From Dechloromonas sp. (GTDB taxonomy: Bacteria; Pseudomonadota; Gammaproteobacteria; Burkholderiales; Rhodocyclaceae): DNA of 64,000 nucleotides. Location of the stretch: NCBI GenBank assembly GCA_028687035.1, contig JAQUAX010000008.1:62001-126000 (forward strand), written 5' to 3'. This document shows, piece after piece, positions 43,144 to 51,929 of this stretch. Every line of letters starts with the position of its first letter. Positions within the stretch are counted from its first letter, which is position 1. The notes beneath the pieces were generated by a model that saw nothing but the letters and a program-made list of their open reading frames with translations, was not told where the DNA came from and searched no databases. Position numbers and translations under genes: made by a program.

Positions 43144-44409
43144 GTGCCGTTCGGCTTCTACATCATCATGGCCGCGCAATTCTTTTCCGCGCTGGCCGAC
43201 AACGCCCTGCTCATCGCCGCGATCGCCGCATTGCGCGAAATGCAGGCGCCCGCCGAATACGAGCCGCTGCTGAAGACCTTCTTCACGGTTTCCTACGTCG
43301 TCCTCGCCGCCTTCGTCGGCGCCTTCGCCGACTCGATGCCCAAGGGCCGGGTGATGTTCATCAGCAACACGATCAAGATCGCCGGCTGCAGCATGATGTT
43401 CTTCGGCGCCCACCCGCTGCTCGCTTACGCCGTCGTCGGCCTCGGCGCCGCCGCCTACTCGCCGGCCAAGTACGGCATCCTGACCGAATACCTGCCGCAC
43501 CGGCTGCTCGTCGTCGCCAACGGCTGGATCGAGGGCCTAACCGTCGGCGCGATCATCCTGGGCGTCGTCATCGGCGGCCTGCTGATCCGCCCGGACATCG
43601 CCCAGCACCTGCTCGCCTTCGACTTCCCGCTGCTCGACACCCGCGTCGACACGATCGGCGAAATGGCGGTCTGCGTGGTCGCCGTACTCTACGTGCTGGC
43701 CGCGGTGTTCAACCTCTACGTGCCGGACACCGGCGTCGATCACAAGCCGCTGAAGAAGAATCCGCTGTACCTGATCCACGAATTCAACCACTGCCTGGCG
43801 CTGCTCTGGCGCGACCGCCTGGGCCAGATCTCGCTGGCCGTGACGACGCTGTTCTGGGGCGCCGGCGCGACGCTGCAGTTCATCGTCATCAAGTGGGCCG
43901 AGGCGGCGCTCGGACTCGGCCTGTCGAAGTCGTCGATGCTGCAGGGCGTCGTCGCGGTCGGCGTCGCCGCCGGCGCGATCATCGCGGCCAAGTTCATCTC
44001 GCTGCGCAAGTCGGTCCGCGTGATCCCGCTCGGCATCGCGATGGGCCTGATCGTGCTGGTCATGAACTTCGTCCGCGACATGTGGCTGGCGGTGCCGCTG
44101 CTGATCCTGATCGGCGGCCTGTCCGGCTTCTTCGTCGTGCCGATGAACGCGCTGCTCCAGCACCGCGGCCACATCCTGATGGGCGCCGGGCATTCGATCG
44201 CCGTACAGAACTTCAACGAAAACCTGTCCATCCTGGTGATGACCGGGCTGTACTACCTGATGATCAAGATGGACGTGTCCATCTACTGGGTGCTGACGCT
44301 GTTCGGGCTGTTCGTCAGCGGCCTGATGTACCTGATCCACAAGCGCCACCACGCTAACCAGGCGCAGCGCGACGACGTCCAGCACCTGGACGACAGCGCG
44401 CACCACTGA
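43144..44409 (+). CDS. lplT: Lysophospholipid transporter LplT
   Basis: A 421-residue major-facilitator transporter that flips lysophospholipids across the inner membrane for re-acylation. About twelve hydrophobic segments are visible. The N-terminal FFSALADNALLIAAIAAL (about 15-32) and AYSPAKYGILTEYLPH (about 97-112) are characteristic of LplT. The GTG at 43144 gives the family start; the reading frame upstream runs through lysR in antisense. A usual partner, the acyltransferase/acyl-ACP synthetase Aas, is not in the window. A Pho-box-like element lies upstream. Confidence 0.92.
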   Translation: MPFGFYIIMAAQFFSALADNALLIAAIAALREMQAPAEYEPLLKTFFTVSYVVLAAFVGAFADSMPKGRVMFISNTIKIAGCSMMFFGAHPLLAYAVVGLGAAAYSPAKYGILTEYLPHRLLVVANGWIEGLTVGAIILGVVIGGLLIRPDIAQHLLAFDFPLLDTRVDTIGEMAVCVVAVLYVLAAVFNLYVPDTGVDHKPLKKNPLYLIHEFNHCLALLWRDRLGQISLAVTTLFWGAGATLQFIVIKWAEAALGLGLSKSSMLQGVVAVGVAAGAIIAAKFISLRKSVRVIPLGIAMGLIVLVMNFVRDMWLAVPLLILIGGLSGFFVVPMNALLQHRGHILMGAGHSIAVQNFNENLSILVMTGLYYLMIKMDVSIYWVLTLFGLFVSGLMYLIHKRHHANQAQRDDVQHLDDSAHH

Positions 44410-44434
44410 TGCGCGCCGTCGCGGTCGACCTTCC

Positions 44435-45253
44435 CTAGAACGGCAATTCCGGCGCGGCCTGCTCGCGCAGCACGCGCCGGGCGAACAGCAGGTCTTCCCA
44501 GGCCTTGGCCTTGTCCGGCAGGTTGCGCAGCAGGTAGGCCGGGTGATAGGTGACGACGACCGGAATGCCGGCAAACTCGAAGCGCTTGCCGCGCAACGCG
44601 GCCAGCGCCTTGTCGTCGTGCAGCACGCTGTGCACCGCCGCCTTGCCGAGCAGCACGATGATCTTCGGCCGCAGCAGTGCGACCTGGCGTTCCAGATAGG
44701 GCCGGCAGGCCGCCATCTCGGCCGCTTCCGGCGTCCGGTTGTTGGGCGGCCGGCACTTCACGGCATTGGCGATATACACCTTGTCGCCGCGTGCGATGTC
44801 GAGCGCCGCCAGCATGGCGTCGAGCAGCTTGCCGGCCTGGCCGACGAAAGGCTCGCCGCGCGCATCCTCCTCGGCGCCCGGACCTTCGCCGATGAACAGC
44901 CAGTCCGGATTGGGATCGCCGACGCCGAACACGGCCTGGCGCCGCTGGGTGCCGAGCGGACAGGCGCGGCAGTCGGCGACCCGGCGTTCCAGTTCCGGCC
45001 ACGAGGCCTCGGCGATCGCGGGCAGCGCGGCGGCGGCCGACGATCCGTCAGCCAGCGCTGGCACGGGTTCGGGGTGCGGCCCGTCCGGAATTCCGGCAGC
45101 CGCCGCAACGCCTGCCGGCTCGGCAACGGCCGCCGGCATCGCCTCTTCCGCTGCCGGATCGAGCGCCTCGGACGGCGCCTCCGCCGGTTCGCGCAACACC
45201 CAGATCGGCGAAATGCCCATCTCGACCAGCATCTGTTCGCGGGTCAGCGTCAT
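44435..45253 (-). CDS. Family 4 uracil-DNA glycosylase
   Basis: A 272-residue [4Fe-4S] uracil-DNA glycosylase that removes deaminated cytosine. The Fe-S Cys set starts with CRACPLG (Cys-x2-Cys, about 93-96) and continues with Cys in NAVKCRPPNN and AACRPYL. Motif A is GEGPGAEEDARGEPFVGQAG and the late motif is VTYHPAYLLRN. Between the first 25 residues and the Cys pair is a Pro/Ala-rich low-complexity linker of about 60 residues, so the catalytic core is shifted downstream. Its start overlaps the rimI stop by 4 bp. Confidence 0.93.
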   Translation of the reverse strand: MTLTREQMLVEMGISPIWVLREPAEAPSEALDPAAEEAMPAAVAEPAGVAAAAGIPDGPHPEPVPALADGSSAAAALPAIAEASWPELERRVADCRACPLGTQRRQAVFGVGDPNPDWLFIGEGPGAEEDARGEPFVGQAGKLLDAMLAALDIARGDKVYIANAVKCRPPNNRTPEAAEMAACRPYLERQVALLRPKIIVLLGKAAVHSVLHDDKALAALRGKRFEFAGIPVVVTYHPAYLLRNLPDKAKAWEDLLFARRVLREQAAPELPF

Positions 45254-45711
45254 ACAAGGTCCTTGTCGAAAACCAGCGCATCCTCGCGGCCGACCGCGGC
45301 CGGGTAGTAGGCCTTGCGCACGCCGATCTGGCTGAAGCCGAAATGGCGATAGAGATAGACCGCACGGTCGTTCGAAGGGCGCACCTCGAGGAACATCTTG
45401 ACCGCGCCGTTCAGTCGCGCGCATTCCATCGCATGGCGCAGCAGGCGGGCGCCGTAGCCCTGCCCGTGGCAACGCGCGGCGACGCCGATGTTGAGCAGGT
45501 GCGCCTCGTCGAGCACCGGCATGACGACGGAGAAACCGATCAGTTCGCCGCTGCGCCGCAGCACCCACGCGCTGTAGCCGGCGCCCAGCGAATCGGAGAA
45601 ATGGCCGCGCGTCCACGGAAAAGCCTGCAGACCGGCCTCGAGCGCCGCGACTTCGTCGACATCGCGCTCGCTCATCGGCATGAACTCGGCGTCGATGCGC
45701 GGACCGTTCAC
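45250..45711 (-). CDS. rimI: Ribosomal-protein-alanine N-acetyltransferase RimI
   Basis: A 153-residue GNAT acetyltransferase that modifies the N-terminal Ala of ribosomal protein S18. The acetyl-CoA motif is in ARCHGQGYGARLLRH (about 79-93, Q/R-x-x-G-x-G/A type), preceded by AHLLNIGVA and followed by LEVRPSNDRAVYLYRHFGF. It starts at GTG 45711, overlapping the tsaB stop as GTGA. The tsaB-rimI pairing is widespread. Confidence 0.93.
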   Translation of the reverse strand: MNGPRIDAEFMPMSERDVDEVAALEAGLQAFPWTRGHFSDSLGAGYSAWVLRRSGELIGFSVVMPVLDEAHLLNIGVAARCHGQGYGARLLRHAMECARLNGAVKMFLEVRPSNDRAVYLYRHFGFSQIGVRKAYYPAAVGREDALVFDKDLV

Positions 45712-46397
45712 GCCCGCCCGCCTTCGCTCAAGCGCTCGGCGACGGTCTTGGCGACCTTGTCGCGGACGTACAGCGGCGCCGCCAGCGCCGGATCGATGCC
45801 TTCGCCGCGCGCGGCCCGCGGCGCCGCCAGCCGGGCGACCGTGGCCGCCATCGGCAGCGCCGGCTGCACCGCGAGGCCGGCCGCTTCGAGGCGGGCGGCG
45901 AGCGCCGGATAGGCGGCCGGCGCATTGCCGCAGGCCAGCCAGCCCTCATCCAACGGCAACTCGACGTCGGCCGGCGCGGCGACGCGGATCTCGCCGTCCA
46001 GCCGCCACCCATCGTCGCCGGTGCGGCGGTAGCGGCCGGCATAGACTTCGCCCATCCGCGCGTCGAGCAAGGCCAGCACGCGCCCGGCACCGCTCGCCGC
46101 AGCCAGCGTCTCGAGGCTGGTCACCGGCAGCAGCGGCAGGTCGGCGGCGACCGCCAGACCCTGGGCCGCACCGCAGGCGACGCGCAGACCGGTGAAGGCA
46201 CCGGGGCCGACGCCGAAGGCGATGCCCGCCAGCCCGGCGACGCCGATGCCCGCCTCGGCGAGCAGTTCGCGGACCAGCGGCAGCAGGGTTTCGGAATGCG
46301 GCCGGCCGGCCGGGCAGATGCGTTCGACGACCTGCCCGTCGTGCCAGAGCGCGCAGGAACCGAGGTCGGTCGAGGTTTCGAGGGAGAGAATCCACAT
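45708..46397 (-). CDS. tsaB: tRNA threonylcarbamoyladenosine biosynthesis protein TsaB
   Basis: A 229-residue pseudo-ATPase partner of TsaD in making t6A37 of tRNAs that read ANN codons. The N-terminal ILSLETSTDLGSCAL and the GVGPGAFTGLRV motif (about 62-73) are characteristic. The second ASKHA half is degenerate, as usual for TsaB. The ATG at 46397 is chosen for the family N-terminus MWILSLETS; the frame extends upstream without homology. Confidence 0.94.
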   Translation of the reverse strand: MWILSLETSTDLGSCALWHDGQVVERICPAGRPHSETLLPLVRELLAEAGIGVAGLAGIAFGVGPGAFTGLRVACGAAQGLAVAADLPLLPVTSLETLAAASGAGRVLALLDARMGEVYAGRYRRTGDDGWRLDGEIRVAAPADVELPLDEGWLACGNAPAAYPALAARLEAAGLAVQPALPMAATVARLAAPRAARGEGIDPALAAPLYVRDKVAKTVAERLSEGGRA

Positions 46398-46446
46398 GCG
46401 GCGGCATTTTACCGGAGCCCGCCGCCCCGCGGCACTGTGATCGGCG

Positions 46447-46737
46447 CTAGCGGCGCCGCCAGCGCTCGCCGCGCTCGCCGCCGTGCTCGGACCATTGGCC
46501 GCGCCGCTCGCGCATTTCGTCGCGCAGGCGCCGCCGGTCTTCGGGCTCCATCTGGTGCCAGCGCGGCCGGTCGTCGTCGCGGCGGAATTCGCGCTCCTGC
46601 TGCCAGTGCTCGCGCATCTGCTGGCGCATCTGGCGCCGCTCGTCCGGCGGCAGGTCGCGCCAGTGCGGCTGCGCCGACGCGCCGCCCGCGGCAGCAAGGC
46701 CGGCAAGCAGGACGAGAAGGAGGAGCGGACGTTTCAT
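46447..46737 (-). CDS. Small secreted Arg-rich protein (96 aa), hypothetical
   Basis: A 96-residue protein with a clear signal peptide (MKRPLLLLVLLAGLAAAGGASA, cleavage likely after ASA at about residue 22). The mature part is very rich in Arg, Glu, Asp, Gln and Trp, with repeated Pro-Asp/Glu-Asp/Glu-Arg-Arg units (LPPDERRQMRQQM, EPEDRRRLRDEM). This resembles DUF3106 or LTxxQ-type periplasmic proteins, but I cannot assign a family firmly. It is divergent from the OmpR/EnvZ-type pair, so it could be a sensed or regulated envelope factor. The gap to the regulator (46738-46892) shows only repeated CGCGATT (46856-46862 and 46874-46880). Confidence 0.7.
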   Translation of the reverse strand: MKRPLLLLVLLAGLAAAGGASAQPHWRDLPPDERRQMRQQMREHWQQEREFRRDDDRPRWHQMEPEDRRRLRDEMRERRGQWSEHGGERGERWRRR

Positions 46738-46892
46738 GGCGAGGCGCGGGAAGTCATGGGCAATCACATTGTGCGGCGCTGCCCGCAGGCAGTCCCCGGG
46801 CAGTTGTAAAAGAATGTTTCCCCCCGGGGGCGGGCAAATAGTTGTTACCATTCGCCGCGATTCATTCACGCCTCGCGATTATCCTTCACCGC

Positions 46893-47621
46893 ATGAACGA
46901 ACGTCACTCCCACCTTCTCGTCGTCGATGACGACGCCCGCCTGCGCGACCTGCTGCTGCGCTACCTGCGCGAACAGGGATTCGAGGTCAAGGCGGTGCCG
47001 GATGCCGCGCAGATGGACAAATTGCGCGGCCGCGAACATTTCGACCTGATCGTGCTCGACCTGATGCTGCCCGGCGAGGACGGCCTGTCGATCTGCCGCC
47101 GGCTGCGCGGCCAGGGCGACCGGACGCCGGTCATCATGCTGACCGCCAAGGGCGACGAGGTCGACCGCATCGTCGGCCTGGAAATGGGCGCCGACGACTA
47201 CCTGCCCAAGCCCTTCAATCCGCGCGAACTGCTTGCCCGGATCAACGCCGTGCTGCGCCGCCAGGGCAGCCGGCCGCCGGGCGCCCCCGAGGACGAGCCG
47301 GAAACCGTGCGCTTCGGCAACATCGAGGTCGACCTCGCCGCCCGCACGCTGAAGCGCGGCGACGAACTGCTGCCGCTGACCACCGGCGAATTCGCCGTCC
47401 TCAAGGTGCTGCTGCAGCATCCGCGCCAGCCGCTGTCGCGCGACAAGCTGATGACGCTGGCCCGCGGCCGCGAGCAGGGACCGTTCGACCGGGCGATCGA
47501 CGTCCAGGTGTCGCGCCTGCGCAAACTGGTCGAGGCCGACCCGGCCCAGCCGCGCTACCTGCAGACGGTCTGGGGCTTCGGCTACGTTTTCGTTCCGGAC
47601 GGCGCGGCACGCAGCGCATGA
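46893..47621 (+). CDS. ompR: OmpR/PhoB-family response regulator
   Basis: A 242-residue regulator. The receiver domain has the acidic pair DDDARLRD near 13-20, the phosphoryl Asp in DLIVLDLMLPGEDG (about residue 56) and the Lys in LPKPFNPRELLA. A winged-helix DNA-binding domain (about 140-240) carries LTTGEFAVLKVLLQHPRQPLS and RAIDVQVSRLRKLVE. It ends with ATGA coupling to the sensor kinase gene. OmpR identity is suggested by the pairing and by the MNERHSHLLVVDDD N-terminus; the target genes are unknown. Confidence 0.9.
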   Translation: MNERHSHLLVVDDDARLRDLLLRYLREQGFEVKAVPDAAQMDKLRGREHFDLIVLDLMLPGEDGLSICRRLRGQGDRTPVIMLTAKGDEVDRIVGLEMGADDYLPKPFNPRELLARINAVLRRQGSRPPGAPEDEPETVRFGNIEVDLAARTLKRGDELLPLTTGEFAVLKVLLQHPRQPLSRDKLMTLARGREQGPFDRAIDVQVSRLRKLVEADPAQPRYLQTVWGFGYVFVPDGAARSA

Positions 47622-48925
47622 GGTGGCCGCGCACGCTGCTCGCGCGCATCTTCCTGCAGCTGGCGCTGCTCGTGCTGCTCAGCACCGCCGGCTGGCTCAG
47701 CCTGTTCAGCCACATCGACGCGGAACCGCGGGCCCGCGAGACGGCGCAGCTGGCGGCTTCGGCGGTCAATCTGGTGCGCGCCGCGCTGTTCGCCGCGGCG
47801 CCCGACAAGCGGCCGGCGCTGTTCGCCGACTTTTCCAGCCGCGAAGGCATCCGCCTGCTGCCGGCCGAGGCGCACGACCCGATCGAGCCGATGCCTGACA
47901 TGCGTTTCGTCCGCCTGCTGCAGCGCGAACTCGAAGCCCGGCTCGGCCCGCACACCCGGGTCGCCGCGGCGGTCGATGGCGTCCCCGGCTTCTGGGTCAG
48001 CTTCCGCCTCGACGACGACGACGACGAGGAATACTGGCTGGGCCTGCCGCGCGAGCGGGCGGCGCGCAATTTCGCGCGCCACTGGCTGAGCTGGAGCCTG
48101 CTGGCCAGCGCGCTGGCGTTGGCCATGGCCTGGTTCATCGCGACGCGGATCAGCCGGCCGCTGAAGGCGATGGCGCGTTCGGCGGCGGCCGTCGGCCGCG
48201 GCCAGACGCCGGAACCGCTGCCCGAGGAAGGCGCCGAGGAACTGCGCCGGCTGGCCGGCGCGTTCAACGGCATGGCCCGCGACCTCGAACGCCACGAGCG
48301 CGACCGCTCCGAGGTACTGGCCGGCATTTCGCACGACCTGCGCACGCCGCTGACCCGGCTGCGCCTGGAAGCCGAACTGAGCATCGCCGACGAGTCGGCG
48401 CAGCAGGCGGTGATCGCCGACATCGAGCAGATGGAGGCGGTGATTTCGCAATTCATGGACTACGCCCGCGCCGAGAGCGGCGAGGCTCCGCAGCCGACCG
48501 ACCTCGGCGCGCTGCTGGGCGGCCTGATCGACCGCCAGGCCAGCGTCGGCCGGCCGCTCGATGCCGCGATCGGCGAGTTGCCCGAATGCCTGCTGCGGCC
48601 GAAGGCGCTGATCCGCGCCGTGACCAATCTGGTCGACAACGCGTGGAAATACGGCGGCGGCGAGGTGTCGCTGCGGGCTTCCGCGGTCGACGGCGAAATC
48701 CGGGTCGAAATCGCCGACCGCGGGCCGGGCATCCCGGCCGACGAGGCCGAACGGCTGAAGCGCCCCTTCACCCGGCTCGAGAACGCCCGCACCAACGCCG
48801 GCGGCACCGGGCTCGGACTGGCCATCGTCGAGCGCATCGCCCGCCTGCACGACGGCCGGCTGGAACTGCTGCCCAACCCGGGCGGCGGCCTGCTCGCCCG
48901 GCTCGTGCTGCCGGTCAGGCGCTGA
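47618..48925 (+). CDS. envZ: EnvZ-like sensor histidine kinase
   Basis: A 435-residue inner-membrane kinase. TM1 is about 10-30 and TM2 about 155-175, bounding a periplasmic domain of about 125 residues. HAMP runs about 175-228. The H-box GISHDLRTPLTRLRLE has phospho-His at 239. The ATPase domain has VTNLVDNAWKYG (N box), DRGPGIPADEAERL (G1) and TGLGLAIVERIA (G2). Just before TM2 is a run DDDDDEE (132-138) encoded by repeated GAC, which may bind cations or basic peptides. It is coupled to the regulator and convergent with thpR (11-bp overlap). Confidence 0.88.
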   Translation: MRWPRTLLARIFLQLALLVLLSTAGWLSLFSHIDAEPRARETAQLAASAVNLVRAALFAAAPDKRPALFADFSSREGIRLLPAEAHDPIEPMPDMRFVRLLQRELEARLGPHTRVAAAVDGVPGFWVSFRLDDDDDEEYWLGLPRERAARNFARHWLSWSLLASALALAMAWFIATRISRPLKAMARSAAAVGRGQTPEPLPEEGAEELRRLAGAFNGMARDLERHERDRSEVLAGISHDLRTPLTRLRLEAELSIADESAQQAVIADIEQMEAVISQFMDYARAESGEAPQPTDLGALLGGLIDRQASVGRPLDAAIGELPECLLRPKALIRAVTNLVDNAWKYGGGEVSLRASAVDGEIRVEIADRGPGIPADEAERLKRPFTRLENARTNAGGTGLGLAIVERIARLHDGRLELLPNPGGGLLARLVLPVRR

Positions 48926-49466
48926 GCGGAAACCGGGCCAGCCGCTGGTAATCCGGCCCGGCCGCCGACAGCCGCGAGCGGACCAGCACGAAATCCCGGC
49001 ATTCCCAGAACAGCGTTTCCGGCAAGCCGAGGTCGGGCGGCGGCAGCGCCAGCTTGCGGACCAGCGTCAGGTGCGGCACGAAGGCGCGTTCGGCGTCGGC
49101 GACGGCAAAGCCCGCCGCCCGCAATTCGCGAAGCAGGCCAGCGACCAGTTCGGCCAGCGCCGGCGGCGGCACCGAGCAGCCGGCCCACAGCAGACGGTTG
49201 TGCCGCCAGTGGCCGAGCCGGTCGATCTGCAGCGCGCAGGGTGCGGCACGCACCCGCCCGGCCGCCTCGACCAGCTCGGGCAAGCGGGATTCCGGCACGT
49301 CGCCGATGAAGGCCAGGGTCAGATGGACGGTTTCGGCCCGCGTCGGCCGGCCGCGCCCGGCCCGTTCGCGGGCGACGGCGGCGAGCCGGGCGGCCAGTTC
49401 CGGCGCCGGCCACAACGCGAAGAAGACGCGCGCGGCCGCCGGCCGGGCGGCGGAGTCAGCCGGCAC
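48915..49466 (-). CDS. thpR: RNA 2',3'-cyclic phosphodiesterase ThpR
   Basis: A 183-residue 2H phosphoesterase that opens 2',3'-cyclic phosphates on RNA. The two His-x-Thr motifs are [10 protein letters not shown] (about 47) and [11 protein letters not shown] (about 128), preceded by [12 protein letters not shown]. It starts at GTG 49466, overlapping the ispF end by 11 bp, since the open frame upstream is only an ispF shadow. It ends inside the end of the kinase gene on the other strand. Confidence 0.9.
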   Translation of the reverse strand: MPADSAARPAAARVFFALWPAPELAARLAAVARERAGRGRPTRAETVHLTLAFIGDVPESRLPELVEAAGRVRAAPCALQIDRLGHWRHNRLLWAGCSVPPPALAELVAGLLRELRAAGFAVADAERAFVPHLTLVRKLALPPPDLGLPETLFWECRDFVLVRSRLSAAGPDYQRLARFPLSA

Positions 49467-49938
49467 GCTCGACGAGGACGACGGCCTGCGCCTCGATCGC
49501 TTCCTGGCGGCCGAGGTAGCCGAGCTGCTCGTTGGTCTTGCCCTTGATATTGACGCAGTCGGCGGCGATGCCGAGGTCGGCCGCGACATTGGCGACCATC
49601 GCGGCGGCATGCGGCGCCAGTTTCGGCTTCTGCGCGATGATCGTCGCATCGACATTGACCGGCCGCCAGCCGCGCTCGGCCAGCAGCCCGACCGCGGCGC
49701 GCAGCAGCACGCGGCTGTCGGCGCCGGCGTAGCGCGGGTCGGTGTCCGGGAAATGGCGGCCGATGTCGCCGAGCGCGACGGCGCCGAGCAGCGCGTCGGT
49801 GATCGCGTGCAGCAGCGCGTCGGCGTCGGAATGGCCGAGCAGCCCGGTCGGATGCGGAATCTCGACGCCGCCGAGGATCAGCCGGCGGCCCTCGACCAGC
49901 TTGTGTACGTCGTAGCCCTGCCCGATGCGGAAATTCAT
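49456..49938 (-). CDS. ispF: 2-C-methyl-D-erythritol 2,4-cyclodiphosphate synthase
   Basis: A 160-residue enzyme of the MEP isoprenoid pathway. Zinc ligands Asp and His in GYDVHKL (about 8-14) and the His in [13 protein letters not shown] (about 34-46) are clear, with FPDTDPRY and [11 protein letters not shown] later. It directly follows ispD with a 4-bp overlap and acts two steps after it in the pathway. Confidence 0.97.
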   Translation of the reverse strand: MNFRIGQGYDVHKLVEGRRLILGGVEIPHPTGLLGHSDADALLHAITDALLGAVALGDIGRHFPDTDPRYAGADSRVLLRAAVGLLAERGWRPVNVDATIIAQKPKLAPHAAAMVANVAADLGIAADCVNIKGKTNEQLGYLGRQEAIEAQAVVLVERAG

Positions 49939-50621
49939 TGGCGTGCCCTCAGGATCATCGCGGCCAGTGCCAGGTCGGCCGGATAGGTGACTTTCAGGTT
50001 GGTCGAATCGCCGCGCACCAGTTTCGGCGCCAGACCGAGCGCCTCGATCGCGCCGGCCTCGTCGGTGACGCCAGGACAATTTTCGAGCGCCTCGAGCAGT
50101 CGACCGTAGCGGAACATCTGCGGCGTCTGCGCTTGCCAAAGGCCGTCGCGCGGCTCGGTCGCGGCGACCCGCTGCGCCGCGTCGGCGCGCTTCAGCGTGT
50201 CGGCGACCGGCACCGCGAGCAGGCCGCCGACCGGGTCGTCGGCCAGTCCGGCGACCAGCGCGTCGAGCATCGCGGCCGACAGGCAGGGCCGCGCCGCGTC
50301 ATGGACCAGGATCCAGTCGTCGTCGGCCGCGGCCATCGCCGCGGCGCGCAGGCCGTTGGTGACGCTGGCCGCCCGCGTCGCGCCGCCGCAGCGCACGGTC
50401 TCGAGCTTGGGACCGAGGGCCAGCCAGTCGTGGCGGCTCCATTCGGCGTCGTCCGGCGACAGCACGACCCACACCCGCTCGATCGCGGGATGCGCGGTCA
50501 ACGCGGCCAGGGTATGGAAAATCAGCGGACGACCGAGCAGGTCGAGGTACTGCTTCGGCTTCTCCGCCCCGAAACGGGCGCCGCTGCCGGCAGCGGGAAC
50601 GATTGCGTAATGGCGTGGCAT
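49935..50621 (-). CDS. ispD: 2-C-methyl-D-erythritol 4-phosphate cytidylyltransferase
   Basis: A 228-residue cytidylyltransferase of the MEP pathway. The nucleotide-binding [19 protein letters not shown] spans about 8-26. [10 protein letters not shown] and the late [17 protein letters not shown] are family hallmarks. Normal length. It starts 41 bp from the divergent MgtC/DUF4010 gene and is followed by ispF and thpR. Confidence 0.97.
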   Translation of the reverse strand: MPRHYAIVPAAGSGARFGAEKPKQYLDLLGRPLIFHTLAALTAHPAIERVWVVLSPDDAEWSRHDWLALGPKLETVRCGGATRAASVTNGLRAAAMAAADDDWILVHDAARPCLSAAMLDALVAGLADDPVGGLLAVPVADTLKRADAAQRVAATEPRDGLWQAQTPQMFRYGRLLEALENCPGVTDEAGAIEALGLAPKLVRGDSTNLKVTYPADLALAAMILRARQ

Positions 50622-50662
50622 GGCTTAATTTTACCGAAGAAGAAGCAGAACAAAGGAGAGAC

Positions 50663-51919
50663 ATGAGCTTCGTCGTTCCCGAACTGGCCACGCCGGTCGA
50701 GGCTTTCGCCACGGCGCTCGGCATCGGTTTGCTGATCGGCATGGAACGCGAGCGTCGCCCGGACTCCGCGGCCGGCCTGCGCACCTTCTCGCTGGTCGCG
50801 ATGCTCGGCTGCCTGTTCGCGCTGCTCGGCGAAAAGAGCGGCGGCCCGTGGATGCTGGCGGTCGGCCTGCTCGTCGTCGCCGCGGCGATGGTCGCCTCCA
50901 ACTTCTCGTCGCAGCAGGAGGAGCAGTACCGCGGCTTCACGTCGGAGGCCGCGGTCATCGTCACCTACGGACTGGGCGCCGCCGTCTGGTACGGCTACGC
51001 GACGCTGGCCGTGATGCTGGCGATCACGACGACCATCCTGCTCTACTTCAAGGCGGAGCTGAAGCAGTTCAGCCAGCGTACGACGCCGAAGGACATCAAC
51101 TCCATCCTGCAGTTCGCGGTGCTGTCGCTGGTCATCCTGCCCATCCTGCCGAGCCAGGACTTCGGCCCCTACGACGCGATCAACCCGCGCCAGATCTGGT
51201 GGATGGTCGTGCTGATCTCCGGCCTGGCGCTGGCCGGCTACCTCGCGCTGCGCATCGTCGGCGCCCGCCACGGTGCGGCGATGCTGGGCATTTTCGGCGG
51301 CCTGGCGTCGTCGACCGCGACGACGATGATGTTCTCTCGCCACGCGAAGGAACACGCCGACCTGGTCCGGATGTCGGCGATCGTGATCCTGATCGCCAAC
51401 GTGATGGTGATGATCCGCCTCGGCATCGTGTCCAGCCTCGTCGCGCCGGCGCTGCTGACGCCGGTCGCCATCGTGTTCGCCTGCGGCGTCGTGCCCGGCG
51501 TCGCGATGGCGCTGTGGAGCTGGAAGGCGCTGACCGAGGCCGGCGAACTGCCGATGCCGGAAGTCAAGAATCCGACCGAACTGAAGACCGCCGTGTCCTT
51601 CGGCGTGATCTACGCCGTCGTGCTGCTCGCCGCCGCGTGGCTGCAGGACGTCGCCGGCAACAGCGGCCTGTACATCGTCGCGCTGGTCTCCGGCCTGACC
51701 GATGCCGACGCCAGCGTGCTATCGACGCTGCGCATGTACAACCTGGACAAGGTGCCGCAGGACGAGGCGGTGATCGCCGTGACGCTGGCGCTGATGGCCA
51801 ACCTGATTTTCAAGATCGGGCTGGTGCTCAGCATCGGCGGCCGGCGGCTGGCCCGCGACGCGCTGCCCGGCCTGTTCGCGATCGGTTGCGGCATGGCCGG
51901 CGGCCTGCTGCTCGTCTGA
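50663..51919 (+). CDS. MgtC/SapB and DUF4010 membrane protein
   Basis: A 418-residue polytopic membrane protein with about eleven hydrophobic segments. The first third is MgtC/SapB-like (LGIGLLIGMERERRPDSAAGLRTF, about 18-41, with the conserved Glu and Arg). The rest is DUF4010-type (GGLASSTATTMMFSRHAKE, GLTDADASVLS). The ATG at 50663 follows an excellent SD (AAAGGAGAGAC). Only 10 bp separate it from amrB, so it probably leads that operon. Transport or lipid-signalling roles are suggested for the family; the substrate is unknown. Confidence 0.87.
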   Translation: MSFVVPELATPVEAFATALGIGLLIGMERERRPDSAAGLRTFSLVAMLGCLFALLGEKSGGPWMLAVGLLVVAAAMVASNFSSQQEEQYRGFTSEAAVIVTYGLGAAVWYGYATLAVMLAITTTILLYFKAELKQFSQRTTPKDINSILQFAVLSLVILPILPSQDFGPYDAINPRQIWWMVVLISGLALAGYLALRIVGARHGAAMLGIFGGLASSTATTMMFSRHAKEHADLVRMSAIVILIANVMVMIRLGIVSSLVAPALLTPVAIVFACGVVPGVAMALWSWKALTEAGELPMPEVKNPTELKTAVSFGVIYAVVLLAAAWLQDVAGNSGLYIVALVSGLTDADASVLSTLRMYNLDKVPQDEAVIAVTLALMANLIFKIGLVLSIGGRRLARDALPGLFAIGCGMAGGLLLV

Positions 51920-51929
51920 GGAGAGAAGC

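Noticed and set aside
46838-46880. OmpR-type tandem sites in front of ompR
   Set aside because: The repeated CGCGATT is spaced 18 bp, not the 10 bp expected of OmpR-family half-sites, so it is kept only as a weak observation.
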